A stretch of 64,000 bases of DNA from Lysinibacillus_B sp036662795 (GTDB lineage Bacteria > Bacillota > Bacilli > Bacillales_A > Planococcaceae), in contig NZ_JBAFWZ010000004.1 in NCBI RefSeq assembly GCF_036662795.1, forward strand, positions 1 to 64,000, in the 5' to 3' direction. The position numbers were made by a program, and so were the translations under genes. Of the stretch, positions 42,195 to 50,034 are shown piece by piece. Within the stretch, counting starts at the first letter, position 1, and every line of letters begins with the position of its first letter. Below the pieces are notes generated by a model. That model ran no database searches and was not told where the DNA came from. It was given only the letters and a program-made list of their open reading frames with translations.

Positions 42195-42926
42195 ATGTTG
42201 CATTACGACCGGATTGGAAATGGAGAAAAGCTTGTTTTGATACATGGTTTTTTAGGTGATTGTACGATTTTTAATCCCATTATGGGTGAACTACAAGATC
42301 ATTTCGATATGATTCGAATAGATTTGCCAGGACACGGGAAAAGTGCAGTCGAAAAATCATCATACTCTATATATGATTATGTAGAAGCGATTTCAAATAT
42401 TTTGAAAAAGGAAAGAATAGTATCCGCTACTTGGCTTGGCCACTCGATGGGCGGTTATATCGTTTTAGCTGCACTTCAAAAGAAAACTCCCAGCATTGAG
42501 AAGGCCATTTTAGCGTATACCTCGACATCTGCAGATACAGCAGAAGCTCAGAAAAAAAGAGCAACACAACAGCAAAATATTATAGCAAATGGGGTAAGAC
42601 CGTTTGTTGATAATGTGATGCCAGCATTTTTTGCACCCCATGCTCAAGATAAGGATATCGAATTCGCAAAGCAAATTGGCTATAGAGCAAATGAGAATGG
42701 ATTAATTATTGCACTAGAAGCCATGAAAACGAGGCAAGATCAAACAGAGCTTTTAAATACTGCTACAACACCAATCCTAATATTTGAAGGTACACAAGAT
42801 AATATCGTAAAACCGATTAATACAGATAATATCGTTGTACAAAAAATCATCACGAATACAGGTCATTTAGGAATGATTGAAGAACCCGATGCATTTACCT
42901 CTGGTATAAAACAATTTTTATTGTGA
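42195..42926 (+). CDS. alpha/beta hydrolase, MenH-like
   Basis: The 243-residue alpha/beta hydrolase has the oxyanion motif LIHGFLGD, the nucleophile elbow GHSMGG (Ser about 87), an acid in FEGTQDNIV and the His in NTGHLGMIEEPD. This resembles MenH-type hydrolases, but no men genes are nearby and the substrate is open. AAAGGAGG precedes the ATG. Confidence 0.83.
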   Translation: MLHYDRIGNGEKLVLIHGFLGDCTIFNPIMGELQDHFDMIRIDLPGHGKSAVEKSSYSIYDYVEAISNILKKERIVSATWLGHSMGGYIVLAALQKKTPSIEKAILAYTSTSADTAEAQKKRATQQQNIIANGVRPFVDNVMPAFFAPHAQDKDIEFAKQIGYRANENGLIIALEAMKTRQDQTELLNTATTPILIFEGTQDNIVKPINTDNIVVQKIITNTGHLGMIEEPDAFTSGIKQFLL

Positions 42927-42927
42927 G

Positions 42928-42960
42928 AATAAGCTGGCACATACCTTATGCCAGCTTATT
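42928..42960. terminator. bidirectional terminator between hydrolase and arginase genes
   Basis: AATAAGCTGGCA pairs with TGCCAGCTTATT, a 12-bp perfect stem. Confidence 0.85.
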
Positions 42961-42961
42961 A

Positions 42962-43858
42962 TTATAATAACTTTTCTCCAAATAACGAACCCATTAATGC
43001 TACAGCAACAGTTGCCGTTTTATTTCGCTCATCTAGAATTGGATTGACTTCCACAAATTCTGCCGAAGTTATTTTTCCACTTTCTGCAAGCATCTCCATT
43101 GCTAAATGACTTTCACGATAGCTAATGCCCCCTAGGACAGGCGTTCCAACACCCGGGCATTCCATAGGATCTAAAGCATCTAAGTCTAAAGATAAATGAA
43201 CACCATCTGTATGTTTTAAGTAAGCAATTGTTTCTTCCATCACCTTTGCCATACCGAGTTTATCAATTTCATGCATAGTAAATACTTTAATTCCCATTTT
43301 TTTGATTAATGCTTTCTCCCCTGCATCTAAATCTCTAGCTCCGATAATGACTATATTTTCTGGCTTTAGTTTTGCCTCCTCTATACCGATGGACGTAAGA
43401 AACGGATGACCTATGTTTAAATTTACTGCTAACGGCATACCGTGTATATTACCAGAAGGAGAAGTTTCAGGAATATTTAAGTCTGCATGGGCATCATACC
43501 AAATAACACCTAGATTTTTGAATCCATCTCCAATAGCTGCGATTGTACCAATTGAAATACTATGATCTCCACCAAAAATTAACGGAAAAGCGTCCCCTTT
43601 CATTATTTCCGTAACTTTATCTTTAAGCCTCTTACTCGTTTCGATCACCGAAGTTAAATTTTTTAAATTATATGGCTCAGTACTTTCTACAACTCTAGCA
43701 TTCACTTCAATATCTCCGTAATCCTTGACACAATATCCTAGCCTTTGAAGTCGCTCTACTACCCCTGCATAGCGAATTGCACTTGGCCCCATATCGACAC
43801 CCCTTCTAGCCTGCCCTAAATCCATAGGAACTCCTAAAATCGAAATACATTTCTTCAT
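42962..43858 (-). CDS. rocF: arginase
   Basis: The 298-residue ureohydrolase has all manganese ligand motifs: GGDHSISIG, WYDAHADLNIPETSPSGNIHG, SLDLDALDPMECPGVGTPV, and SAEFVEVNPILDERNKTA with the substrate Glu. It hydrolyses arginine to ornithine and urea. ATG at 43858 has AAGGGG 8 nt upstream; a GTG 9 nt earlier abuts that site. It is monocistronic here, unlike the rocDEF operon of B. subtilis. Confidence 0.95.
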   Translation of the reverse strand: MKKCISILGVPMDLGQARRGVDMGPSAIRYAGVVERLQRLGYCVKDYGDIEVNARVVESTEPYNLKNLTSVIETSKRLKDKVTEIMKGDAFPLIFGGDHSISIGTIAAIGDGFKNLGVIWYDAHADLNIPETSPSGNIHGMPLAVNLNIGHPFLTSIGIEEAKLKPENIVIIGARDLDAGEKALIKKMGIKVFTMHEIDKLGMAKVMEETIAYLKHTDGVHLSLDLDALDPMECPGVGTPVLGGISYRESHLAMEMLAESGKITSAEFVEVNPILDERNKTATVAVALMGSLFGEKLL

Positions 43859-43939
43859 CAAGCTCACCCCTTACAAAAATAAACGAACATTTACTCTCAA
43901 TGTATCAAAATTTCTACTTTTTTGATAATATTAGCACCT

Positions 43940-43976
43940 AAAAAAAAGCACTATGGCTTCTTTTAAACCATAGTGC
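43940..43976 (-). terminator. terminator after the 44.0 kb small gene
   Basis: On the minus strand GCACTATGG pairs with CCATAGTGC and is followed by TTTTTTTT. Confidence 0.88.
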
Positions 43977-43985
43977 TGCAATCGT

Positions 43986-44171
43986 TTACTTGTTAAGGAT
44001 TGAAGGATTATTTTTACTAGTTGGTTTTTCATTATTTTCATTGTCATGCTGTTTTTTTGCTTGTTCATTTTGTCCTATAACCGCTAAATCATCCGCACTA
44101 ATATCATATCCATAGCCAAACTCTTCTCGGCCTAATCCCTTCCCGCGTCTCTTTTTATTTTTATTAGACAG
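43986..44171 (-). CDS. small hypothetical protein, possible CTG start
   Basis: The 61-residue product (if started at the CTG at 44171) has a basic N-terminus (NKNKKRRGKGLGREEFGYG) and a polar, Asn-rich C-terminus, with the look of small spore- or stress-related proteins of Bacillales, none of which I can name. GGAGGTG ends 6 nt before that CTG; the in-frame ATG (44186) and GTG (44180) overlap the ribosome binding site. A terminator follows. Confidence 0.55.
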   Translation of the reverse strand: MSNKNKKRRGKGLGREEFGYGYDISADDLAVIGQNEQAKKQHDNENNEKPTSKNNPSILNK

Positions 44172-44232
44172 AATAATCACCTCCATTTATTAAATTCTCC
44201 ATTTTAGCGCTGTCTATACTTTAGGCATGCAT

Positions 44233-44763
44233 TTATCTTCGAGATACATCCTCGATAATCCAATCCGCTGCATGGAATAAATCGGGGAATACTGCATCAG
44301 CAAGCGGGTCACTTTTTCCTAAAAAAACTGTTTTTGTACCCGCTTTTTTGCCCGCTATAATATCTGTGTCCGTGTCACCGACCATGTAAGAGCGGGATAG
44401 GTCAATTTCATATTTCGCAGCTAAATCCTGAATCATTTTGCTGTTCGGCTTACGACAGGCACAGCCAGCTTTCGGCTTATGTGGACAATAGGCAGCCTCA
44501 TGAACAATGGCCCCCTCCTTCTTTAGTCTAGCAATCATATGTTCATGAATATGCTGTAGCTGAGCCTCTTTCATGAAGCCTAAACCAACGCCACCTTGAT
44601 TTGTCACCACAAAAATATAGTCAAAATGTGCATTCAATTTTTTTATTGCTTCAGGCACACCCTGCAAGAAATATAAATCTTTCGGCTTGTTTACAAATTT
44701 TACGCGATCCGTTAACACTTCATTAATAACACCATCGCGATCTAAAAAGACAGCCTTTAGCAT
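44233..44763 (-). CDS. gmhB: HAD-IIIA phosphatase, GmhB-like
   Basis: The 176-residue HAD phosphatase has LDRDGVINE (nucleophile Asp), VVTNQGGVGLGF, the zinc-binding cluster YCPHKPKAGCACRKP and SYMVGDTDTDIIAGKKAGT. This is the D-glycero-D-manno-heptose 1,7-bisphosphate phosphatase / histidinol-phosphatase family. As Gram-positives without LPS use it for surface glycan heptoses or otherwise, the substrate is uncertain. Start at 44763 after GAGGTG. Confidence 0.82.
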   Translation of the reverse strand: MLKAVFLDRDGVINEVLTDRVKFVNKPKDLYFLQGVPEAIKKLNAHFDYIFVVTNQGGVGLGFMKEAQLQHIHEHMIARLKKEGAIVHEAAYCPHKPKAGCACRKPNSKMIQDLAAKYEIDLSRSYMVGDTDTDIIAGKKAGTKTVFLGKSDPLADAVFPDLFHAADWIIEDVSRR

Positions 44764-45090
44764 CTCATCACACCTCAAGTCTATTGCATTAGATATTGAT
44801 TATTGTGGTGAAAATGATGAGATTTATTCTTTCGGATGGAGAAAGAGTGTAAGCATTAAAAGTCGGGGATGCTAATTATGCACCTCATACTACTCTCCTA
44901 GCTGCGCCCCTGGGAAATCACGCTGGCGCAGTGGAAATCAATCCTAGGTTATGGGCATTAAATCAGTACACGTTACTTCTTTAGCCATAGAATCTCAAAA
45001 GTATAATCATTTTTTCAAAACGAATAAAATGAAACTAATTCCTCTTTAGTTCGTATATTTATTATTAAATATACGTAAGGGGTTTTGATT
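44764..45090. other. intergenic region with repeat remnant
   Basis: 327 bp. Around 44895-44955 is a GC-rich patch (CTGCGCCCCTGGGAAATCA, then CGCTGGCGCAGTGGAAATCA), which resembles the end of the repeat at 49.9 kb (CGCTGGCGCAACGGAAATCA). The patch contains a self-complementary CTGCGCC/GGCGCAG. The rest is AT-rich and without genes. Confidence 0.6.
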
Positions 45091-45702
45091 ATGCACAGTG
45101 ACATATTAGGCAAAGTATTAAAGCATTTCACTTTTATGTGGGTGCTAACAGGAATTGGTCTATTTACCGGCTCGTTACTATCGCCTGCAATTATTTTACC
45201 GATTTCCATCATTACAATCATTTTACTTATTGTCTCTATTTTCGTACGCAGTATACGCCTTGCCAACATCATTAGCTATGCTCTACCTTTTTTAATTGGG
45301 ATTACATTATTTTGGACAACACAGTTTTATATCGAAGAGCTTGGTGCAGGGCTTGTCTTTAGTGTATTGATTGGTACGATTGCAGTCTTTATCCTACTAG
45401 GTGTTGTCGGGATGATGATTCGTGATATTTCATCGATTGGAATGTATTTATTTGCAACATTAATTGTTGTCTTTATTTTTTCCATTATATTCTTCTTCAT
45501 TCCAGTAAGTAATACTATAATGTTAGTATTTGCTGCAATTACAGTATTATTATTTGTAATCTACACTGTATACGACTTTAACCAAATCCGACATGGTCAT
45601 GTACAAGAACATGAAGCAGTTAGAATGGCGTTAAACTTGTATTTAGATTTTATTAATATTTTTGTCAATGTACTAGAGGTCATTTGGCGACTTAAAGATT
45701 AA
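45091..45702 (+). CDS. Bax inhibitor-1 / YetJ-like membrane protein
   Basis: The 203-residue protein has seven hydrophobic helices and the TMBIM C-terminal signature: VIYTVYDFNQIRHG, then ALNLYLDFINIFVNVLEVI. The acidic residues in those helices correspond to the pH-sensing Asp pair of the calcium leak channel BsYetJ. TAAGGGG is 8 nt before the ATG. A calcium-permeable channel is the family inference. Confidence 0.83.
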   Translation: MHSDILGKVLKHFTFMWVLTGIGLFTGSLLSPAIILPISIITIILLIVSIFVRSIRLANIISYALPFLIGITLFWTTQFYIEELGAGLVFSVLIGTIAVFILLGVVGMMIRDISSIGMYLFATLIVVFIFSIIFFFIPVSNTIMLVFAAITVLLFVIYTVYDFNQIRHGHVQEHEAVRMALNLYLDFINIFVNVLEVIWRLKD

Positions 45703-45716
45703 ATTCTAATACTAAA

Positions 45717-45753
45717 AAAGGCAGAAATGTTGATTAAACAACACTCTGCCCTT
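45717..45753 (+). terminator. terminator after the Bax inhibitor-1-like gene
   Basis: GGCAGAAATGTTG pairs with CAACACTCTGCC (two irregular positions), then CTTTTG. Confidence 0.8.
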
Positions 45754-45756
45754 TTG

Positions 45757-46010
45757 TTATAATTCTATGTTTCTATTAACACTTTCCCATTCTTCTCTTA
45801 GCAAACCCATTCGAATAGAATCATAGTAGTCGCCATTATAATAGCGAGCCTTTCGAATTCTTGCTACCATCTTCATGCCGAGCTTTTCCCCGACACGGAT
45901 CATTCGCTCATTATCTGACCAAGTTGTATAGCCAACACGAACTAGCGGTAAAGCTCTTGAAAAGAGGATTGACCTATAATTTTTTAATGCTATCGTTCCT
46001 AAGTTATCAT
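45757..46010 (-). pseudogene. decayed 3' fragment of a GNAT acetyltransferase gene
   Basis: This stretch matches the 3' end of the intact gene at 48823-49359 almost base for base over about 180 bp (for example AAACCCATTCGAATAGAATC and TTTTCCCCGACACGGATCAT), then decays up to about 46010. It corresponds to roughly the last 80 codons, lacks a start and ends with an altered tail. It is in the same orientation as the intact copy, so the two copies bracket the Rgg island. Confidence 0.85.
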
Positions 46011-46060
46011 ATCAGTATTTTAGATATTTCATCTACAGAATTAACAAAAATAAGTATTTT

Positions 46061-46936
46061 TCATTTTACTTTTTCAAGCCGTCTTAAATATTTTTCCTCT
46101 TCTTTCAGTCTTTCTACTAAATCTCTATCATCAAATATTTCTGCCACCCCAATTAAATTAATTAATAACATAGACGTAGTATGGTCTGGTTGTTTTCCTA
46201 ATTTATTTTCTAAAAAACCTTTCCTTAGTAGAGATAACGATGTTTGAAAGTAATTCTTATTTTCTTTAAATCCATATATTACTTTCTCATTCATTATATA
46301 AGCAGAGTTATACTCATTTGCTCTTATTAAAAGATGTACTACATTATATTGAATTGTAAGGGCCAGTAACTTATATCTATTATCTAATTTAGAATATTTT
46401 TCTAATCTTGTAATAGCTAAGTCCGCTATAGATATTGATGTCTCTAATGGGAATAAAAATAAAATATTATTTATTAAATACAAATCTGATAAGTACCAAA
46501 TATCAGTTCTTTCTAATCGACTCCATATAATCTTTGCATACTTAGAAGCTATTTTAAAATCGGACGTCATTTTCAATTTAATAAACCCTTTGCACAACTG
46601 AAGAATATCATATAGAAATGAATCATAACTTTTATTTAAATATGCTGTTGATAAATTAATAATTTCTTGTAAAACTTTTTCATCAATAAATCTTAGATTA
46701 ATGAAAGTTTGTATAATTTTTTCTTTTTCATCAAGGTCATAATCATTATGTATAAAACTAAATTCAGCATAAGAAATATCTAATTTTCTAAGTATATGTA
46801 TAAAATTTTCCGTTGTTAATTGAATTTTATCTAATTCAAATTTCGAATAACTAGTTTGATGGATAATATTTTCTGAAATAAATTTTTGCGTGTACCCTTT
46901 ACTAATTCGAATTTTTTTAATTGTTCTCCCAATCAA
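46061..46936 (-). CDS. Rgg/GadR/MutR family transcriptional regulator
   Basis: The 291-residue protein has an N-terminal helix-turn-helix of XRE type (IGRTIKKIRISKGYTQKFISENII, then TSYSKFELDKIQL) and a long all-helical, TPR-like C-terminal domain with WYLSDLYLINNILFLFP, the pattern of MutR/Rgg C-terminal regions that bind short hydrophobic peptides. Length is typical for Rgg. The TTG start has AGGGGGAG 6-7 nt upstream. It is divergent from a 17-residue peptide gene, 106 bp away, which is the layout of rgg-shp loci. Codons are very AT-rich, as in the whole island. Confidence 0.9.
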   Translation of the reverse strand: MIGRTIKKIRISKGYTQKFISENIIHQTSYSKFELDKIQLTTENFIHILRKLDISYAEFSFIHNDYDLDEKEKIIQTFINLRFIDEKVLQEIINLSTAYLNKSYDSFLYDILQLCKGFIKLKMTSDFKIASKYAKIIWSRLERTDIWYLSDLYLINNILFLFPLETSISIADLAITRLEKYSKLDNRYKLLALTIQYNVVHLLIRANEYNSAYIMNEKVIYGFKENKNYFQTSLSLLRKGFLENKLGKQPDHTTSMLLINLIGVAEIFDDRDLVERLKEEEKYLRRLEKVK

Positions 46937-46972
46937 TATACACTCCCCCTTTAAGCTTATACGCCTATTTTA

Positions 46973-47022
46973 TTCAAATTATTAAATTTCCAGATATTAT
47001 GAATTATAGCATATGCAAATTC
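46973..47022 (+). promoter_or_regulatory. candidate promoter and operator of the peptide gene
   Basis: TTCAAA (46973-46978) and TATTAT (46995-47000) are 16 bp apart. Next to the -10, GAATT-N12-AATTC (47001-47022) surrounds the palindrome GCATATGC, a possible site for the regulator. The assignment is inference. Confidence 0.35.
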
Positions 47023-47042
47023 TAATGTAAGGAGGGCTGAAT

Positions 47043-47096
47043 ATGGTTGAACATATTATCCTTTTTATTGATTGGTTAATCGGAATTGGTATCTGA
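47043..47096 (+). CDS. short hydrophobic peptide, candidate pheromone precursor (SHP-like)
   Basis: The 17-residue product, MVEHIILFIDWLIGIGI, is preceded by AAGGAGGG with 6 nt spacing, an excellent ribosome binding site. Streptococcal SHP precursors are short, hydrophobic, divergent from their rgg gene and have a C-terminal pheromone often starting at Asp or Glu; here the C-terminus from Asp10 would be DWLIGIGI. It has no signal peptide; export by a PptAB-like route and maturation would be expected. A membrane-active toxin or leaderless bacteriocin is the main alternative. Confidence 0.7.
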   Translation: MVEHIILFIDWLIGIGI

Positions 47097-47173
47097 TAAT
47101 TTAGATATTAATTTCTTTTTCGATAAAAAATCAAAGATAACATATCAAAGTCAAGGAGGTTATTAAATTTAAT

Positions 47174-48325
47174 ATGTTAAAAAAATCAGGAAAAATAACA
47201 GTAATATCAGCTCTCTTTTTTGCTATCTTTTGTTCATTCGAACAATTTAGTTCTGCTGAGATTGATAAAAATTACGCAAAATCAGATAATAACAAGTCTA
47301 TTATTGAACTACCAAATAAAGATCCTGAATTAGAGATTACTCCACTTGCATATTCTAAGTATTGGACTAAGGCAGCTTGGTATATCATTAACAAGGCAGG
47401 AAACTCTTGGTACACGAAATCACCAACTGTTTCATATGGATCAAATGTTGACTTTGTAAGTAGTGGTTCTATTGCATTTAACTCGAGCAATTACGGCGCT
47501 TCTACTAAGCATATAGTAACAAGACTTGATAGTAATGATGAAATCGACGTAGTACCAGAGACCTCTTTAGTAAATTATGCATCAAAAATTTCAGTAATTA
47601 TCACAGACCCTTCAGGAAAAGATGTCCTTTCACATTCAGTCACTCCTCAACAACATACAACTTACAAAGGTTCACTTGGGACTTACACAGTTCGATTTGT
47701 ACAAAATTCTGCGCAAACTTGGAACCTTTGGATTGCATTATGGCACTACACAGGTAATATTGCTTGTTCTACACCTCCTTGTCCTGAACAAACAAGTTTA
47801 TCCAACTCTAAAATGAAACATAAAAATGGTGATATAGTAGAACTTTTAAACACAAAAAATAATGCATTATTTAAAAATGAATATATTAATGGTGGTTTCT
47901 ATGCTATTCCATCTAAACAACATGTTATTGAAGATACTCTATATAACTTCTCCCCTTCCCAAACATACTCAGTAAAATATTTACAGAATCTTGGGTATGA
48001 TAAAGAACTTGACCTTTTAGTTAAGAATTTCAAGGGTCTATCAATCGGTGATATAATAAATTTTGAAGATGATATCCAATCTATTAGATACAGCCCATCT
48101 GACAATACTACTTATTTCGGGTTCGAAGAATTAGATGGGAATTTAACTGAGTGGCCATTCAAAGGGGATTTAACAAACTCTTATCAGATAGGAGATAAAT
48201 TATTACTAAACTTAAATGTAGTAGAAGAGGTTGAGGGTAAAGAATATGAAACATTAGATTATATAAAATATGGTTTAGAACATAATGGAGATGCACCAGA
48301 TATAAATCTATTCTTGTCCAACTGA
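47174..48325 (+). CDS. secreted protein of unknown fold in the Rgg island
   Basis: The 383-residue protein has a signal peptide (about 1-29, ending SSA). Residues about 55-195 form a beta-rich domain with many aromatic residues (KYWTKAAWYIINKAGNSWYTK, GTYTVRFVQNSAQTWNLWIA, ALWHYTG), then a CSTPPC linker with two cysteines and a second, acidic domain (about 215-380). No known family is recognised. AAGGAGG lies 14 nt before the ATG, longer than usual. Its place just behind the peptide gene makes it the likely output of the regulator. Confidence 0.75.
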   Translation: MLKKSGKITVISALFFAIFCSFEQFSSAEIDKNYAKSDNNKSIIELPNKDPELEITPLAYSKYWTKAAWYIINKAGNSWYTKSPTVSYGSNVDFVSSGSIAFNSSNYGASTKHIVTRLDSNDEIDVVPETSLVNYASKISVIITDPSGKDVLSHSVTPQQHTTYKGSLGTYTVRFVQNSAQTWNLWIALWHYTGNIACSTPPCPEQTSLSNSKMKHKNGDIVELLNTKNNALFKNEYINGGFYAIPSKQHVIEDTLYNFSPSQTYSVKYLQNLGYDKELDLLVKNFKGLSIGDIINFEDDIQSIRYSPSDNTTYFGFEELDGNLTEWPFKGDLTNSYQIGDKLLLNLNVVEEVEGKEYETLDYIKYGLEHNGDAPDINLFLSN

Positions 48326-48337
48326 AGAAATTAAAAT

Positions 48338-48366
48338 AAGTAGCTCAATTATTATTGGGCTACTTT
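48338..48366 (+). terminator. terminator after the secreted-protein gene
   Basis: AAGTAGCTCAAT pairs with ATTGGGCTACTT around four bases. The T-run after it is short (CTTTAG), so termination may be partial and the next gene read through. Confidence 0.65.
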
Positions 48367-48403
48367 AGATTGATTGGCATAATAAGTTAAAGGAGACTAT
48401 ACA

Positions 48404-48616
48404 ATGAAAAAAAATATTTTGCTCCTTACATCTCTCACATCTATTTTTATTTTTATATTATTATTCAAAGTACTACAGAAGCTCTTTAATTTAAATATTA
48501 TTCCATGGAATAATTTCACAGACATGTTGACGTTACTTATTTTTATTCCAAGTATTATTTTTATATCTATTATTTCATCAAAATACTTGTATTCTATATT
48601 AGAGAAAAAAAAGTAA
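48404..48616 (+). CDS. small two-helix membrane protein in the Rgg island
   Basis: The 70-residue protein has two hydrophobic helices (about 4-25 and 38-60) and a basic tail (EKKK). AAAGGAG precedes the ATG. Size and location invite the guess of an immunity or accessory protein for the secreted product or peptide, but nothing in the sequence proves it. Confidence 0.6.
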   Translation: MKKNILLLTSLTSIFIFILLFKVLQKLFNLNIIPWNNFTDMLTLLIFIPSIIFISIISSKYLYSILEKKK

Positions 48617-48773
48617 TTACTCATTTTTATTTTTATTATTGTGCATGTGATTTTTAAATCTTTGAATAGAATAATCTATTAACTATATTTGTACGAAATG
48701 GTATCTACATTCTTATCTCAATAATTTTGCATTGACTATAAACTTTCTACGGTGATTTATATTTCTATAGAAG

Positions 48774-48806
48774 AAACCGAGCAGTGAGTTTGCTCGGTTT
48801 TCCAAA
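48774..48806. terminator. terminator between island and GNAT gene
   Basis: AAACCGAGCA pairs with TGCTCGGTTT around a seven-base loop, then TCC; on the minus strand it follows the GNAT gene with TTTC. Confidence 0.8.
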
Positions 48807-48822
48807 AAATAAATCGCTACAT

Positions 48823-49359
48823 TTACATAACACTTTCCCATTCTTCTCTTAGCAAACCCATTCGAATAGAATCATAGTAGTCTCCATTATAATAGCGAAC
48901 CTTTCGAATTCTTGCTTCCATCTTCATGCCGAGCTTTTCCCCGACACGGATCATTCGCTCATTACCTGACCAAGTAGTATAGCCAACACGAACCAATGGT
49001 AACGTTACAAAAAGATGATTGATCCATAATTTTAGCGCACGAGTTCCTAGCCCTTTTCCCCATGAATCACCTTCATGTAAAACAATGCCCATCTCTAACC
49101 ATTGGGAAGGCTCATGCTCCCAGTAGTATGAAATAATGCCACGCACAATTCCACTCACTTCAATTACCCAAAAGTTATCACGATGAATCCACTGTCTTCC
49201 TTGCGGTAAAAACTCTTCGTATGCTATTGCCTTATGCGGAAAATACGGTGCATCCCATTTCTTCCATTCAGGCTGCTCCTCTTTATAAATAAGCTCCCAA
49301 AGTCGAATCATATCCGACTCTTCTACAGGTCGAATCATTAACTCTTGATCTTGATACAT
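48823..49359 (-). CDS. GNAT family N-acetyltransferase
   Basis: The 178-residue acetyltransferase has MIRPVEESDMIRLWELI at the N-terminus, the acetyl-CoA-binding DSWGKGLGTRALKLWI (Q/RxxGxG/A-type loop), and the C-terminal VRVGYTTWSGNERMIRVGEKLGMKMEARIRKVRYYNG. The RimJ/RimL-like C-terminus suggests a protein or small-amine substrate. Start at 49359 is preferred because AGAGG is 6 nt upstream. The 3' part is duplicated at 45757-46010. Confidence 0.88.
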   Translation of the reverse strand: MYQDQELMIRPVEESDMIRLWELIYKEEQPEWKKWDAPYFPHKAIAYEEFLPQGRQWIHRDNFWVIEVSGIVRGIISYYWEHEPSQWLEMGIVLHEGDSWGKGLGTRALKLWINHLFVTLPLVRVGYTTWSGNERMIRVGEKLGMKMEARIRKVRYYNGDYYDSIRMGLLREEWESVM

Positions 49360-49544
49360 ATACATCCTCTTTTCAATAATTATTCTTTTCTATGGTTTGA
49401 TTGAAAAGAGAAGCTCTATTCTACTTTTCAATCACTCGCTGTAACTGTTTCATAATCATCATTCCTTTCACAATAACTGTAAAAATTATACCACACTTAC
49501 ATTATTATAATTAATCACCAAAAGTCAGAGTTACTATTTTCGAA

Positions 49545-49672
49545 CCGCACACTGCACTCCGAGCGGACGCTTTCCGCGGGCATGGCCTCAGTCTCCTCGT
49601 CGTTCGTACCTCACTCCTGCGGGGCCTTCAGCTCATGCTTGTCCCGCTGGAGTCGCCGCTCTACGTTACTTG
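49545..49672. repeat. GC-rich Bacillales-type repeat, minus orientation
   Basis: On the minus strand it reads GGCGACTCCAGCGGGACAAG ... GAGCTGAAGGCCCCGCAGG ... CGACGAGGAGACTGAGG ... CCCGCGGAAAGCGTCCGC. This is the pattern of a dispersed Bacillus/Lysinibacillus repeat. It lies in the 675-bp gap between the GNAT gene and phoU. Confidence 0.75.
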
Positions 49673-49751
49673 TGCTAAAAATTGCAAAAAAATAATTCTG
49701 GATAATACATTTTGCTAAATTTTGATGACATTATAAATAAAGCGTTTTTGA

Positions 49752-49973
49752 TTGGAGTGGAGCCAGCGTGAGTGCATCTGTCGGCTACGCCTTTCGATGC
49801 AGAAATAATCGGTTCCTTTCACTGGGGAACCAATTATTTCCCTTGGGGATTAGCGTCAATGAGACCCCGCAACGCAGTGAGGAGGCTCATCGGACACCCC
49901 CAGGAAAGCGCGCTGGCGCAACGGAAATCAACTCTACGTTGAAACGCGTCCGCCAGAATGGAGATGAACGGCA
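49752..49973. repeat. second repeat copy, plus orientation, with an inner hairpin
   Basis: It starts GATTGGAGTGGAGCCAGCG, carries GACCCCGCAACGCAGTGAGG and GAGGCTCATCGG, and ends AAAGCGCGCTGGCGCAACGG, AAATCAAC. It is the same family as the copy at 49545 but inverted relative to it. The inserted hairpin AAATAATCGGTTCC against GGGAACCAATTATTT (about 49782-49838) interrupts it. The open frame crossing it is not a gene. Confidence 0.72.
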
Positions 49974-50034
49974 TCGAAGAAAAAAAGAGTACAGGAACTT
50001 TTCGTTCAGTACTCTAATTCGGGACGCTCTCATA

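Noticed and set aside
45861..46247. 128-codon plus-strand frame across the GNAT fragment and the Rgg 3' end
   Set aside because: It is antisense to the decayed acetyltransferase copy and the regulator and has no ribosome binding site.
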